Shown here: piece after piece, positions 26,304-35,297 of the stretch
Position numbering within the stretch: the stretch's first letter is position 1
How the letters are laid out: each line of letters opens with the position of its first letter
DNA from: Peptococcaceae bacterium UBA5767
Lineage (GTDB): Bacteria; Bacillota; TC1; UBA5767
Direction: 5' to 3'
DNA: 64,000 nucleotides
Assembly (NCBI GenBank): GCA_002418765.1
Contig: DIET01000038.1
Location: 39,504-103,503, forward strand
Position numbers and translations under genes: made by a program
Notes under the pieces: generated by a model
Database searches by the model: none
Told to the model about the DNA's origin: nothing
The model's input: the letters and a program-made list of their open reading frames with translations, nothing else

Positions 26304-27029
26304 ATGAAAGAAACGGCAGCATTTTTTGATATTGACGGTACGTTGTATCGTGAAGGACTCATTACTGAAATGTTCAAGAAGCTTATTCGTTATGAAATTA
26401 TCGATCCTGAACGTTGGTACAAAGAAGTGAAACCAGATTATGACCGGTGGGATAAGAGAAGGGGTAATTATGACGATTATCTTTTGCGAATGGCCACGAT
26501 TTATGTGGAAGCGATCAAAGGCTTGCATCAAACGCATATTGATTTTATAGCCAAAAAAATTATTGAGCAAAAAGGTGATCGGGTTTATACCTATACCAGA
26601 GATCAAATTGAGTTTCATCGTAATCAAAGACATCGATTGATCATCGTATCGGGCAGTCCTCAGGAATTGGTAAGAGAGATGGCTAAAAAGCATGGTTTTG
26701 ATGATTATATCGGTTCTCATTATGTTATAGAAAAATCCTTGTACACAGGAGATGTTTTACCCATGTGGGATAGTCATAACAAGGAAAAAGCCATTTATGA
26801 TTTGGTGGAACGTTATCATATTGATTTGGATGCCAGTTTTGCCTATGGAGATACGATGGGGGATTACAGTATGCTGAAGATGGTGGGTCATCCCACGATT
26901 GTCAATGCTACCCGGGAAGTTTATACAAAAATAGCGGCAGATCAAGAGTTGAGCAATCGCATCAATGTAATTGTAGAGCGAAAGGATATGATTTACAGAC
27001 TGACACCCGCATATATTGAAGTTCTTTAG
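26304..27029 (+). CDS. HAD-superfamily hydrolase, subfamily IB (SerB-like)
   Basis: A 241-residue phosphatase-type protein. Motif I is FFDIDGTLYREG near the N-terminus, motif II is IVSGSP, and motif III/IV is GDTMGDYSML with the preceding conserved lysine region. The helical cap between motifs I and II is that of the IB group, which includes phosphoserine phosphatase-like enzymes acting on phospholipid or amino acid phosphates. The start ATG 26304 has a strong GAAGGAGGTC; an open frame from 26178 would overlap the preceding gene. It converges with the permease on the minus strand with a 4-base overlap. Confidence 0.85.
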   Translation: MKETAAFFDIDGTLYREGLITEMFKKLIRYEIIDPERWYKEVKPDYDRWDKRRGNYDDYLLRMATIYVEAIKGLHQTHIDFIAKKIIEQKGDRVYTYTRDQIEFHRNQRHRLIIVSGSPQELVREMAKKHGFDDYIGSHYVIEKSLYTGDVLPMWDSHNKEKAIYDLVERYHIDLDASFAYGDTMGDYSMLKMVGHPTIVNATREVYTKIAADQELSNRINVIVERKDMIYRLTPAYIEVL

Positions 27030-27832
27030 GTTTGGTGGGGATCGTTTTGTTCATTGATGAGGAATTGGGCATCAGGATTAAAAAAAGTGCGATAACCAGT
27101 ATGGACGAACAAAAGTACGCTGAAGGATACACTGCCCAAGATGCCAAACATAATGGCCAATTGGTATTTGATAGCCAACAAAGGCGAAGTGCCTGATAAG
27201 ATTTGTCCTGTCATCATACCGGGAAGAAAAATGATGCCCATGCCTACCATGGAATTGATGGTGGGCATAATGGAAGAGTCAAAGGCATGATCCAAGATTT
27301 CTTTGCAAGCCTTTTGAGGAGTGGCTCCCAGCATCAATGCAGTCTCAATGGACAGTCGTTTGCTGAGCATGCCTTCTGTGAGTCGTGAAACACCCAAGGA
27401 AATGCCTGTCATGGAATTGCCAATAAGCATGCCTGCCAGAGGAATAAAATAGCGGGGATCATACCACGGCTTAATTTGGATGATAACCAGCATAAAAAAG
27501 AAAAGGCTTGTGAGGGTTCCCAAAGCGATGGACAAGGAAATCACTTTTTTTAGTGCTGCAGAAAGCGTGGATTTGGTTCTTTTGATAACAGTCTGGATGG
27601 CGAAAAATTCCATGAGAAAAACGACAGCCAAGGTGGCCAATGGATGCATATTATCAAATAGTAGTACCAGCACATAACCTGTCAAGATGAGTTGTAAGGT
27701 CATACGCAAACTGGCCATGAGGATTTCTTTTTCCCGAGAAATTCTTTTTTTATATAAAATCAAGATAAGAATAACCAGATAGGTCAATGACAATGCTACT
27801 TGTGTAGTGCTTAAGTATAAGACATCATTCAT
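27026..27832 (-). CDS. fetB: FetB/YbbM-family ABC transporter permease
   Basis: A 268-residue membrane protein of the UPF0014 family, with about seven hydrophobic segments. The MLIGNSMTGISLGVSRL region near the centre, LGATPQKACKEIL and FLPGMMTGQILSGTSPLLAIKYQ are family blocks. In E. coli the FetAB pair exports iron and raises oxidative-stress tolerance; transfer of that role to this organism is inference. It follows its ATPase after 23 bases on the same strand, with AAGGAGT as ribosome site. Confidence 0.85.
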   Translation of the reverse strand: MNDVLYLSTTQVALSLTYLVILILILYKKRISREKEILMASLRMTLQLILTGYVLVLLFDNMHPLATLAVVFLMEFFAIQTVIKRTKSTLSAALKKVISLSIALGTLTSLFFFMLVIIQIKPWYDPRYFIPLAGMLIGNSMTGISLGVSRLTEGMLSKRLSIETALMLGATPQKACKEILDHAFDSSIMPTINSMVGMGIIFLPGMMTGQILSGTSPLLAIKYQLAIMFGILGSVSFSVLLFVHTGYRTFFNPDAQFLINEQNDPHQT

Positions 27833-27855
27833 ATTGGACTCCTTTTAAACCCTGA

Positions 27856-28488
27856 TCAGTGACTGCTTGAAATCGTTCCATCGACCATGTGGATGACATG
27901 GGTTGAGAATTGCTCGGCAAGTTTTTGGGAGTGCGTTACCATGATCAAGGATCGTTGATGTTGTTTGGTGTAGGCTGTCATCATGCCAATTAAAGCTGTC
28001 TCGGTGGCGTTGTCCAGTGCCGAGGAAGGTTCATCGAGTAAAAAAACATCAGGGTCCATGAGAAGGATTCTGGCCAAGCTGAGCCGCTGTTGTTCACCGC
28101 CGGAAAGGAGATAGGCATTTTTTTCAAGATGTATGTTTAGCGAGACCTGTTCTAAGATGGTGAGCAGATAAGAATCATCAGGCATGGTCCTATCTGAAAA
28201 CGCTAGACCCGCGAGCAAGTTATCTCGGATACTTTGTCCGAAAAGGATGGGTTGTTGTCCAAGCATGACCACTTTTCTGCGTAGCGCAACCGAAGGATAT
28301 TGCGATAGAGATTGCCCATGGTAAAGGATATCTCCTTCAGCGGGAGAAATCATTTTGTTGAGCAACTTGAGCAGTGTGGATTTTCCACTGCCGCTTTTGC
28401 CAAGAATACAGACGGATTCTTGTTGTGGAATATGCAATGATGGGATATTCAAAATGGATTTGTATTTTACTTTATGAAATTCGTACAC
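27856..28488 (-). CDS. fetA: FetA-like ABC transporter ATP-binding protein
   Basis: A compact 210-residue ATPase partnering with the permease downstream. Walker A GKSGSGKST is near residue 31, signature LSGGEQQRLSLARI near 128, Walker B VFLLDEPSSALD near 150 and the H-loop in IMVTHS. GTG 28488 is the start, with AAGGATGAT before it. The pairing with a UPF0014 permease makes a FetAB-type exporter the best call. Confidence 0.83.
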   Translation of the reverse strand: MYEFHKVKYKSILNIPSLHIPQQESVCILGKSGSGKSTLLKLLNKMISPAEGDILYHGQSLSQYPSVALRRKVVMLGQQPILFGQSIRDNLLAGLAFSDRTMPDDSYLLTILEQVSLNIHLEKNAYLLSGGEQQRLSLARILLMDPDVFLLDEPSSALDNATETALIGMMTAYTKQHQRSLIMVTHSQKLAEQFSTHVIHMVDGTISSSH

Positions 28489-28601
28489 AGTATCATCCTT
28501 CCTTGGGAAATAAGCTGGTTTGATTAGAGCGGCAGATTAAAAAGCAGTTCTGTAAACAATATGATATACTATGAGTAGAAGAAAGAAAAGAGGTGACAAG
28601 T

Positions 28602-29360
28602 ATGGATAAACGAATTGCAGTACTCATTGATGCCGATAATGTTTCAGAAAAATACATGAAATATATTTTCGATGAAATCTCCAATCATGGAGCGCCTACA
28701 TACAAAAGAATCTATGGGGATTGGACCAAGCCTCAATTGGGGTCATGGAAAAAGCTGCTATTGGACAATTCTATTACACCTATTCAGCAATATAGCTACA
28801 CCAGTGGCAAGAATGCTACGGATGCTGCATTGATTATTGATGCCATGGATATTTTGTATTCAGGCAATGTGGAAGGTTTTTGTATTGTATCAAGTGACAG
28901 TGACTTTACCAGGCTGGCTACTCGTTTAAGAGAAGCGGGTATGGTTGTGATTGGCATGGGTGAAAAGAAGACGCCGAAACCGTTCATTGCGGCTTGTGAA
29001 AAGTTTAAATACTTGGAAGTATTGGCTTCCATGGGCAAAGAAACAGAAATAGCATTGGAACCGGAGCAGGAAAAGGAAGAAAGCAAAAAAACACCAGTAT
29101 CAAAGACCAATGGCATGTTGGGACGGAAAAAGTTGATTGAAGTAATTCGTAGTATTGTGACGGAGATATCGGATGAAGATGGGTGGGCCTTTTTGGCAGA
29201 TGTAGGAAATATTTTAAGCAAGCGATATCCTGATTTTGATACTAGAAATTATGGGCACGCCAAACTGACTCCTATGGTTATTTCACTAAAAGCGTTTGAA
29301 ATCAGTTCCAGAAAGACGACCAATCCCAATATTACACATAAATTTATCAAGAATCGATAA
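28602..29360 (+). CDS. NYN-domain protein with C-terminal LOTUS/OST-HTH-like domain
   Basis: A 252-residue protein likely to cut or bind RNA. The NYN (PIN-like) domain spans about 1-140, with acidic residues in AVLIDADNVS, NATDAALIIDAMD and IVSSDSDFTRLATRLREAG, the arrangement of LabA/MARF1-type nucleases. After a charged linker (about 145-170) the C-terminus (RKKLIEVIRSIV... to about 240) looks like an OST-HTH/LOTUS RNA-binding winged helix. The start ATG 28602 has AGAGGTG upstream; GTG 28593 is also in frame. A TATACT box (28565-28570) lies just upstream. The target RNA is unknown. Confidence 0.85.
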   Translation: MDKRIAVLIDADNVSEKYMKYIFDEISNHGAPTYKRIYGDWTKPQLGSWKKLLLDNSITPIQQYSYTSGKNATDAALIIDAMDILYSGNVEGFCIVSSDSDFTRLATRLREAGMVVIGMGEKKTPKPFIAACEKFKYLEVLASMGKETEIALEPEQEKEESKKTPVSKTNGMLGRKKLIEVIRSIVTEISDEDGWAFLADVGNILSKRYPDFDTRNYGHAKLTPMVISLKAFEISSRKTTNPNITHKFIKNR

Positions 29361-29370
29361 GGATCAAGTA

Positions 29371-30516
29371 ATGCAGAAAGAGAGAAAAAAAATTTTACTG
29401 GCGCCAGACAGTTTCAAAGGGTCATTGGAAGCATCTGAAGTGGTGGTCGCCATGGAGCAAGGCATCCGCAGAGTAATGCCGGATGCTTCTTTGTTGTATG
29501 GGCCTCTTTCTGATGGCGGAGAGGGTTGGCTTGCCAACCTGATGACGGTACTTCCAGGATCATTGATTGAAAAAGAGGTGCACGGACCGGACGGCAATGT
29601 GGTAAAGGCCAAATATGGATTGCTTCAAGATGGTATTGCGATTGTGGAATTGGCTCAGGCTTCTGGTTTGTCCTTATCATCGAAACGCAACCCCATGTTA
29701 AGCAACACCCTGGGTACAGGAGAGTTGATACGAGATGCTTTGGACCGGGGTGCCAGAAAAGTAATTCTGGGAATTGGTGGTAGTGCCACCAATGATGCTG
29801 GCATTGGATTGGCCAGCGCTTTGGGTGTTGCTTTTTTAAATGCCAAAGGAGAGTCGATTGAATTAAATGCTCGAGGTTTGGCTGCATTAGAGGAAATCAA
29901 ATTGACGGATTCGTACAATCGATGCCGAGATATAGAATTTTTAGTGGCTTGTGATGTTCAAAACCCTCTAATCGGTCCTGATGGCGCTTCTTTTACCTAT
30001 GCACCGCAAAAAGGGGCCGATTTCCAGATGGTGCTTCAACTGGATGCGCACCTTAGACATTTTGCAAACAAAGTAGAATCTTTGCTGGGGGAAAAAATTG
30101 CTGATGTTCCAGGTGCAGGAGCTGCAGGAGGAGTAGGTGGGGGGATGATGGCTCTTTTGGGTGCCAAGCTTGTCTCGGGTATTGATCTTTATTTTGAACT
30201 GATTGGTTTGGATGATTCCCTCAATGAAGCAAGTCTTGTTCTTTCGGGAGAAGGGCGTATTGATGAACAGACGATTCAAGGGAAAGCTTTATTGGGACTG
30301 GCCAGACGAGCCAAGATCAAAAACGTCCCGATGATTGCTCTTTGTGGTTCTTACACTGGTGATTTGGGCGTGCTGTACCAAGAAGGAATGGGTGCCATTT
30401 ATGCTATAAATCATGGACAAGAGGATTGGGAGCAAGCTCGCTTATTTGTTCGGCAGAATATTGCGGATTCGACGGAACAAATTATCAGGACACTACAGCT
30501 GGAGGTTACAATTTAG
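29371..30516 (+). CDS. Glycerate kinase (GarK/GlxK family)
   Basis: Phosphorylates glycerate to phosphoglycerate. The start KKILLAPDSFKGSLEA is the family signature, followed by LSDGGEG, the NTLGTGELI block, GIGGSATNDAGIGLASALG, PGAGAAGGVGGGMMA and SGEGRIDEQTIQGKA. At 381 residues it has full family length. ATG 29371 (with GATAAGGAT upstream) is preferred to an upstream in-frame start inside the NYN gene. It abuts the next gene directly (TAG-ATG), so both are probably cotranscribed. Confidence 0.93.
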   Translation: MQKERKKILLAPDSFKGSLEASEVVVAMEQGIRRVMPDASLLYGPLSDGGEGWLANLMTVLPGSLIEKEVHGPDGNVVKAKYGLLQDGIAIVELAQASGLSLSSKRNPMLSNTLGTGELIRDALDRGARKVILGIGGSATNDAGIGLASALGVAFLNAKGESIELNARGLAALEEIKLTDSYNRCRDIEFLVACDVQNPLIGPDGASFTYAPQKGADFQMVLQLDAHLRHFANKVESLLGEKIADVPGAGAAGGVGGGMMALLGAKLVSGIDLYFELIGLDDSLNEASLVLSGEGRIDEQTIQGKALLGLARRAKIKNVPMIALCGSYTGDLGVLYQEGMGAIYAINHGQEDWEQARLFVRQNIADSTEQIIRTLQLEVTI

Positions 30517-31326
30517 ATGAAATTATTGCCCATTCTTGTATCGGTTCCGCATGGGGGAACCAAAGTCCCCGATATGCTGCAAGAGCGTATCAATTTGACA
30601 CCATTGGAAATATTGATTGATAGTGATGCGAGAACACGAGAAATTTTTGCTTTTAAGGATAGGGTGAAGGCCTATGTTGACACGGACATTTCTCGTTGTG
30701 TGGTCGATGTTAATCGTGATGTTTTTACTGATGCAAGTAATGTTTTCAAGCAACATTCTCAAAACAAAAAAGAAGTTTGGAAGACACACAGTGCTCCCAA
30801 TGAGCTGGAACGAGAGGCGCTTTTGGAGCGTTATTATCGTCCTTATCACCAGTGTATGCGTGATTTATTACAGGAGAATGAGATTCAGCTTGCGATTGAT
30901 GCACATGCTATGATTCCTCAGAAAAAAATGCTTAATTCATTGGTTCGTCAACGCAGACCGTTGTTTTGTATCAGCAATAGGGGATCCAAAGATTCGCGTT
31001 TCCCAGAACAAAATATTACGGCTTCATTTGCATTGATGAAGCGATTGAAACGAAAATTGGAAGAGGAATTTTCTGATATGCTTCTTTTTGATATTGAGCA
31101 TGTGGTCACGATCAATGATCCGTTTCGAGGGGGTTATATCACGGCATATCATGGTAAAAGGCCAGATGTTCCTTTTGTGCAAATTGAAATCAATAGAGCG
31201 CTTTATCTTCCTCCAGAAAAGGATATTCGGTTGGAACAAACAGCCCAGGAAATAAAACAGATCCACTTGGTACGTGAAAAGTTATGGCGTGCTTTGGAAA
31301 AAACAGTGATGGATGTGAAGAAATAA
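30517..31326 (+). CDS. N-formylglutamate amidohydrolase-like protein
   Basis: A 269-residue zinc-peptidase-fold hydrolase of the N-formylglutamate amidohydrolase family. Visible marks are VSVPHGGTKVP near residue 10, DTDISRCVVDVNRD near 50-63, the metal-binding IDAHAM near 130 and QIEINRALYLP near 225. Some members act on formylglutamate in histidine breakdown, but no hut genes are here, so the substrate could differ (for example other N-formyl or N-acyl amino acids). It follows the glycerate kinase without a gap and ends in a long perfect hairpin. Confidence 0.85.
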   Translation: MKLLPILVSVPHGGTKVPDMLQERINLTPLEILIDSDARTREIFAFKDRVKAYVDTDISRCVVDVNRDVFTDASNVFKQHSQNKKEVWKTHSAPNELEREALLERYYRPYHQCMRDLLQENEIQLAIDAHAMIPQKKMLNSLVRQRRPLFCISNRGSKDSRFPEQNITASFALMKRLKRKLEEEFSDMLLFDIEHVVTINDPFRGGYITAYHGKRPDVPFVQIEINRALYLPPEKDIRLEQTAQEIKQIHLVREKLWRALEKTVMDVKK

Positions 31327-31367
31327 ATGCTGAAAAATCCCCATGAGGGGATTTTTCAGCATTTATT
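31322..31367. terminator. Bidirectional terminator, perfect 21-base inverted repeat
   Basis: A 21-base perfect stem (core GCTGAAAAATCCCC / GGGGATTTTTCAGC) with loop ATGA. It begins inside the stop codon of the amidohydrolase gene and its right end overlaps the stop codon of the minus-strand gene, so it ends both converging transcripts. Confidence 0.9.
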
Positions 31368-31632
31368 ACAGCTTATAGAGAAGCCAACGGTTTTCATCGA
31401 GCAGATATTTTAGTTCATAGCGAAACTCTCGATTTTCCATGATACTTTGACAACGGTAGATGAGACTACGGTTCCCCGCAATTTTTTGTGGCAGAATTTC
31501 TACGATTCGGTCAATTTTGATTGTGACATAGGAAGCATCATCGGAAAGAAATCGAAATTTTAAAGGTTGGGGGTGTTCTTTTTCCTTGAACCATATGATG
31601 GCTTGGATAGGTTTGGAAATAATTTTCATCAT
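31366..31632 (-). CDS. Conserved hypothetical protein linked to dinB
   Basis: An 88-residue beta-rich soluble protein with no signal peptide. It opens with KIISKPIQAIIWF and ends with YELKYLLDENRWLLYKL. From memory, similar small proteins sit next to dinB in many clostridia, but no function is known to me. It follows dinB by 34 bases on the same strand and shares its terminator, so it is probably SOS-induced with the polymerase. Confidence 0.8.
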   Translation of the reverse strand: MMKIISKPIQAIIWFKEKEHPQPLKFRFLSDDASYVTIKIDRIVEILPQKIAGNRSLIYRCQSIMENREFRYELKYLLDENRWLLYKL

Positions 31633-31666
31633 TACCTCAATGGTGTTTGTGAATCAAGGAATTATT

Positions 31667-32911
31667 TTAGAGAATACTGGACATCATGAGATAATCCTCG
31701 TCATGGACACCGCCTTGCAGTGGCTCCATGCCACTGTTCACAAAACAACTGCGGAATATGCTTTTTTCGCCGTAGCGATTTCTTAGTTTATCGATGGTTC
31801 GTTCTAGTGTACGTTGCTTTGCTCGGTCTTTGGGGTCTAGAAAAGAAATTTGATAAAAGTCATTGTGGATTAGCTCGGACACATGAATGCCAAGATGGCG
31901 CAGGGGTTCTTTCAAGTCCATTTCATCCAGGAGAGTTTTGGCATTGCGAAAAATTTCTTGCGTTTCATCCGTGGCAGAAAACAATTTTTTTTGGTGCATA
32001 GCATAAGCAAATTGCGAGGTCTTGATGTGAACAGAAACGACCTGGGCCAATCCTTCACTGCGGCGAAGACGCATGCCTACTCGCTCACAAAGTGCCAAAA
32101 GTATTAGATGTGAATCGGATTTTTCGGTTATATCATACGGAATGGTCGTAGAATTTCCTATGCTTTTTTGTAAAAGAGTCTGTTTGGGCTCAATGACAGA
32201 ATCATCAATACCATTGGCATAGAGATGAATTTTAAGCCCATGACTTTTGAAGATAGTTTGCAGAAAATCAGGTTTGGTTTGGGCCAGATCTTTGATGGTA
32301 CGGATATTGAATTTATAAAGCTTTTTTTGGGTGGCTCTACCTACCATAAACAGGTCTTCAACTGGCAGTGGCCACATTTTTTCTTTTATTTCATCGGGGA
32401 ATAACGTATGCAGCTGATTTGGTTTTTGCAATTCGGAAGCCATTTTGGCCAGAAGCTTGTTATTGGATAAACCGACATTGACGGTGAATCCTAGTTCATG
32501 AAAGATTCGTTCTTTGATATCCCGTCCCATTCTTATGGCGTCTTTTCGTGTATGTGAGGAAGATGGCCAATCGAGAAAGCACTCATCTACGGAAAAACGT
32601 TGCACATGGGAAGAATACTCACAGAGAAGAAGATAGAGACTATCGCTACATCGCATATATAAATCATAATCAGGAGAAACAACGACGAGAGCAGGATATT
32701 TTTGTTTGGCTTCATAAAGGGTGTCTCCTGTTTGAATCCCATAATGTTTGGCCGGAATTGATTTGGCCAGAATGATGCCACGTCTCTTTGTGGGGTCTCC
32801 ACCTACAACGGAGGGTATATTCCTTAAATCAACAGGATGACCTTGTTCTAGTAAAAAAGAAGCGGTCCAGCTAAGATAAGCGCTATTGACATCGACATGA
32901 AAAATAAACAT
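31667..32911 (-). CDS. dinB: DNA polymerase IV (Y-family)
   Basis: Error-prone translesion polymerase. The catalytic acidic residues lie in FHVDVNSAYLSW (Asp7) and SVDECFLDW; Tyr12 is in the steric-gate position; VNVGLSNNKLLAKMASELQKPN and the HhH segment LPVEDLFMVGRAT follow in the usual order, then the little-finger domain. The start is set at ATG 32911, which has AAGGAGGGATGT before it and gives 415 residues; a frame from 32947 is unsupported. A LexA-type box lies about 30 bases upstream. Confidence 0.95.
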   Translation of the reverse strand: MFIFHVDVNSAYLSWTASFLLEQGHPVDLRNIPSVVGGDPTKRRGIILAKSIPAKHYGIQTGDTLYEAKQKYPALVVVSPDYDLYMRCSDSLYLLLCEYSSHVQRFSVDECFLDWPSSSHTRKDAIRMGRDIKERIFHELGFTVNVGLSNNKLLAKMASELQKPNQLHTLFPDEIKEKMWPLPVEDLFMVGRATQKKLYKFNIRTIKDLAQTKPDFLQTIFKSHGLKIHLYANGIDDSVIEPKQTLLQKSIGNSTTIPYDITEKSDSHLILLALCERVGMRLRRSEGLAQVVSVHIKTSQFAYAMHQKKLFSATDETQEIFRNAKTLLDEMDLKEPLRHLGIHVSELIHNDFYQISFLDPKDRAKQRTLERTIDKLRNRYGEKSIFRSCFVNSGMEPLQGGVHDEDYLMMSSIL

Positions 32912-32940
32912 ACATCCCTCCTTGTGCAAGTATTGTAACA

Positions 32941-32954
32941 CGAACATATGTTCT
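32941..32954. promoter_or_regulatory. LexA (SOS) box of dinB
   Basis: CGAACATATGTTCT matches the Gram-positive LexA consensus CGAAC-N4-GTTCG in all but the last base, and contains the perfect palindrome GAACATATGTTC. It lies 30 bases before the dinB start. Confidence 0.8.
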
Positions 32955-33044
32955 GTTCAAGAAAAAATAAAGGGTTCAGCAACTAGAAATAGAACTAGAA
33001 TATTTATAAGGATAAGATAGTTAGGACAAGGAGGAGAGAAAGCG

Positions 33045-33890
33045 ATGGGCAAAATTTTAAGAGGATATTTTGTTCCTCATCCACCAATCATTATTCCTGA
33101 AGTAGGTGGTCCTACAAGGCATAGAGTGGATAAAACCATTGGAGCGATGCAACGTATGGCCAAAGAAGTGGCAACATTATCTCCCAGCACTTTGGTGATC
33201 ACAACACCCCATGGACAGAGTTTTCGCGACTTCATTTATCTTCCGGATCAAGAACATTTAGAAGGGGATTTTGCTTCATTTGGAGCAGAAAGTATGCACT
33301 TTTCTCTTCAGAATAATATGACTCTTTTGTATGATGTACAGCGGGTTTGCGAGGTGGAGGGCTTGTTTGCTGGTATATTGACGGAGGATGAAAAAAAACA
33401 TTACGCCATCCAACCCACTCTGGATCATGGCGCTTTGGTTCCGTTGTATTTCATTTTGCAAGCGATGGAACCTATACCGATTTTGTACTTGCCAATGCCG
33501 TATCAAGAAATTGATCAAATGATTAAGTTTGGCCAGGTATTAAAAAAGGTGATCGATGCTTCTGATGAGCAGGTGGTTTTTATTGCCAGCGGAGATTTGT
33601 CACATTGTCTGAATGAATCTGCCCCGGCGGGTTATCATCCACAAGGGAAACATTATGACCAGAAGATTTATCAATTTGTGGAAACGCTGGATGAAAATAT
33701 TTTGCGTTCTATTGGCATCGCAGAGATGCATGATGCTGCAGAGTGTGGTACGAGATCTCTGGCCACCATGTGGGGGGCATTAAAAGAAAAGGATATGGAG
33801 AGTGAAATTTATTCTTATGAAGGTACCTTCGGTGTAGGGTATCTGGTAGCACGTATTCAAAGCAAGGAAGGAGTGCTTGACTGTGAATGA
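33045..33890 (+). CDS. AmmeMemoRadiSam system, class III extradiol dioxygenase-like (LigB/Memo-type) protein
   Basis: A 281-residue protein of the LigB/Memo fold. It opens with GYFVPHPPIIIPEVGG and carries further conserved histidines in VITTPHG (metal-site region), LDHGALVPLYF and ASGDLSHCL, the pattern of the dioxygenase-like half of AmmeMemoRadiSam protein A. From memory, in many clostridia this domain is fused to AMMECR1; here AMMECR1 is the next gene, overlapping by a few bases. The reaction of the system is not established to my knowledge; it need not be an extradiol cleavage. Confidence 0.85.
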   Translation: MGKILRGYFVPHPPIIIPEVGGPTRHRVDKTIGAMQRMAKEVATLSPSTLVITTPHGQSFRDFIYLPDQEHLEGDFASFGAESMHFSLQNNMTLLYDVQRVCEVEGLFAGILTEDEKKHYAIQPTLDHGALVPLYFILQAMEPIPILYLPMPYQEIDQMIKFGQVLKKVIDASDEQVVFIASGDLSHCLNESAPAGYHPQGKHYDQKIYQFVETLDENILRSIGIAEMHDAAECGTRSLATMWGALKEKDMESEIYSYEGTFGVGYLVARIQSKEGVLDCE

Positions 33891-34428
33891 AAAAAAGCAG
33901 TTTGTTTTGCGTCTTGCCCGTGAAGCGGTGCACATGTATGCGAAAGAAAATAAGGTATTGCTTTTGCCTGCATGGGTGCCAGATTTCTTGTTGCAAGAAA
34001 AGGCAGGTGTGTTCGTTAGCATCAAAAAAGATAACCAATTGCGTGGTTGTATTGGAACATTGCGGGCTACTCGTGAAAACTTAGCGCTGGAAATCATCGA
34101 TATGGCGATAGAAGCTTCTAGCAAAGATCCGAGATTTTCCAGAATTCATGCTGATGAGTTGGCATCCTTGCATTATTCTGTGGATGTATTGGGTGAACCT
34201 GAAGCCATAGAAGACCAATCGTTTTTGGATTCACAACGCTATGGGATTATTGTTTCTTCAGGATTTAGAAGAGGTGTTTTGTTGCCAAACTTAGAGGGTG
34301 TGGATAGTGTGGAGCAACAAGTGAGCATCGCCTTGCAAAAAGCAGGCATACATCCGCAAGATGATTATCAATTGGAACGTTTTGAAGTGATTCGGTATAG
34401 CGAAATGGAAGAAGATGGATCATCATGA
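33883..34428 (+). CDS. AmmeMemoRadiSam system, AMMECR1-domain protein
   Basis: A 181-residue AMMECR1-family protein with the hallmark LRGCIGT near residue 50 and the FSRIHADELASLHYSVDVL block. GTG 33883 is taken as start because AAGGAAGGAG ends about ten bases earlier; TTG 33877 is also in frame. It overlaps the end of the dioxygenase-like gene and the start of the radical SAM gene (ATGA), so the three products are made together and probably form one complex or pathway. Confidence 0.85.
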   Translation: MNEKKQFVLRLAREAVHMYAKENKVLLLPAWVPDFLLQEKAGVFVSIKKDNQLRGCIGTLRATRENLALEIIDMAIEASSKDPRFSRIHADELASLHYSVDVLGEPEAIEDQSFLDSQRYGIIVSSGFRRGVLLPNLEGVDSVEQQVSIALQKAGIHPQDDYQLERFEVIRYSEMEEDGSS

Positions 34429-35297
34429 AGCAAGCCATGTATTATGAGTCGTTGGAGGATGAGAGTGTTTTGTGTGTTTTGTGCCCACATCAATGTAGGA
34501 TTGCAAAAAATCAGTGGGGAAGGTGTGGCGTTAGGCAAAACCAAGATGGTATGTTGGTGACATGGAATTATGAAAAATTGGTTAGTCTTTCGCTGGATCC
34601 TATCGAAAAAAAACCACTGAGGCGATACAAACCAGGAAGTTGGATTCTTTCTGCAGGAACATTTGGTTGTAATATGGTATGTCCATTTTGTCAGAATTAT
34701 ACCATTGCCCGGGCAAAACCAGATGAGCTTCCCTTTACTACCATGACGGCAGAAAATTTGGTTTCTTATGCAGAAAAAAGTGCACTTGAGGATGGAAATA
34801 TTGGTTTGGCTTTTACCTACAATGAGCCGACTGTGTGGTATGAGTATGTTCTGGAAACGGCCAGACTTGCGAAAAAGGCGGGTTTGGATGTGGTATTGGT
34901 TAGCAATGGGCTTATTGCAGAAGAACCATTGCAAAATCTTTTACCCTACATAGATGCTATGAATATTGATTTGAAATCATTTCAGGAGTCTGTCTATAAG
35001 CAAACGCTTCAGGGAGATTTGGCTACAGTCTTGCGAAGCATAGAGCAAGTCCAGAAGAAGGTTCATCTAGAGGTAACGACGCTCATCGTTCCCGGTATGA
35101 ATGATGGAGAAGAAGAGATTGAAGCTATCGCTGGATTTTTGTCGAATATTTCTCCAGATATTCCTTTGCATATTTCTCGCTTTTTCCCGCATTATCTCAT
35201 GCAGAATGTTCCAGCTACTGAGATTGGAGTCATTTTTAAAGCAGTGGAAATTGCCAAGAAGCATTTGCGGTATGTATATTCCGGCAATGTATCTTAA
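34425..35297 (+). CDS. AmmeMemoRadiSam system radical SAM enzyme
   Basis: A 290-residue radical SAM protein related to pyruvate-formate-lyase activating enzymes. The canonical cluster motif C82-x3-C86-x2-C89 is in GTFGCNMVCPFCQN; before it lies a second cysteine set (C17, C20, C24, C34) typical of this group. FTYNEPTVWYEY and VSNGLI follow. It is the last gene of the AMMECR1 operon. The substrate is unknown. Confidence 0.9.
   Translation: MKQAMYYESLEDESVLCVLCPHQCRIAKNQWGRCGVRQNQDGMLVTWNYEKLVSLSLDPIEKKPLRRYKPGSWILSAGTFGCNMVCPFCQNYTIARAKPDELPFTTMTAENLVSYAEKSALEDGNIGLAFTYNEPTVWYEYVLETARLAKKAGLDVVLVSNGLIAEEPLQNLLPYIDAMNIDLKSFQESVYKQTLQGDLATVLRSIEQVQKKVHLEVTTLIVPGMNDGEEEIEAIAGFLSNISPDIPLHISRFFPHYLMQNVPATEIGVIFKAVEIAKKHLRYVYSGNVS

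Noticed and set aside
31322..31367. Perfect 21-base inverted repeat considered as a mobile-element remnant
   Set aside because: It sits exactly between two converging stop codons and has the A/T-flanked form of a bidirectional terminator.
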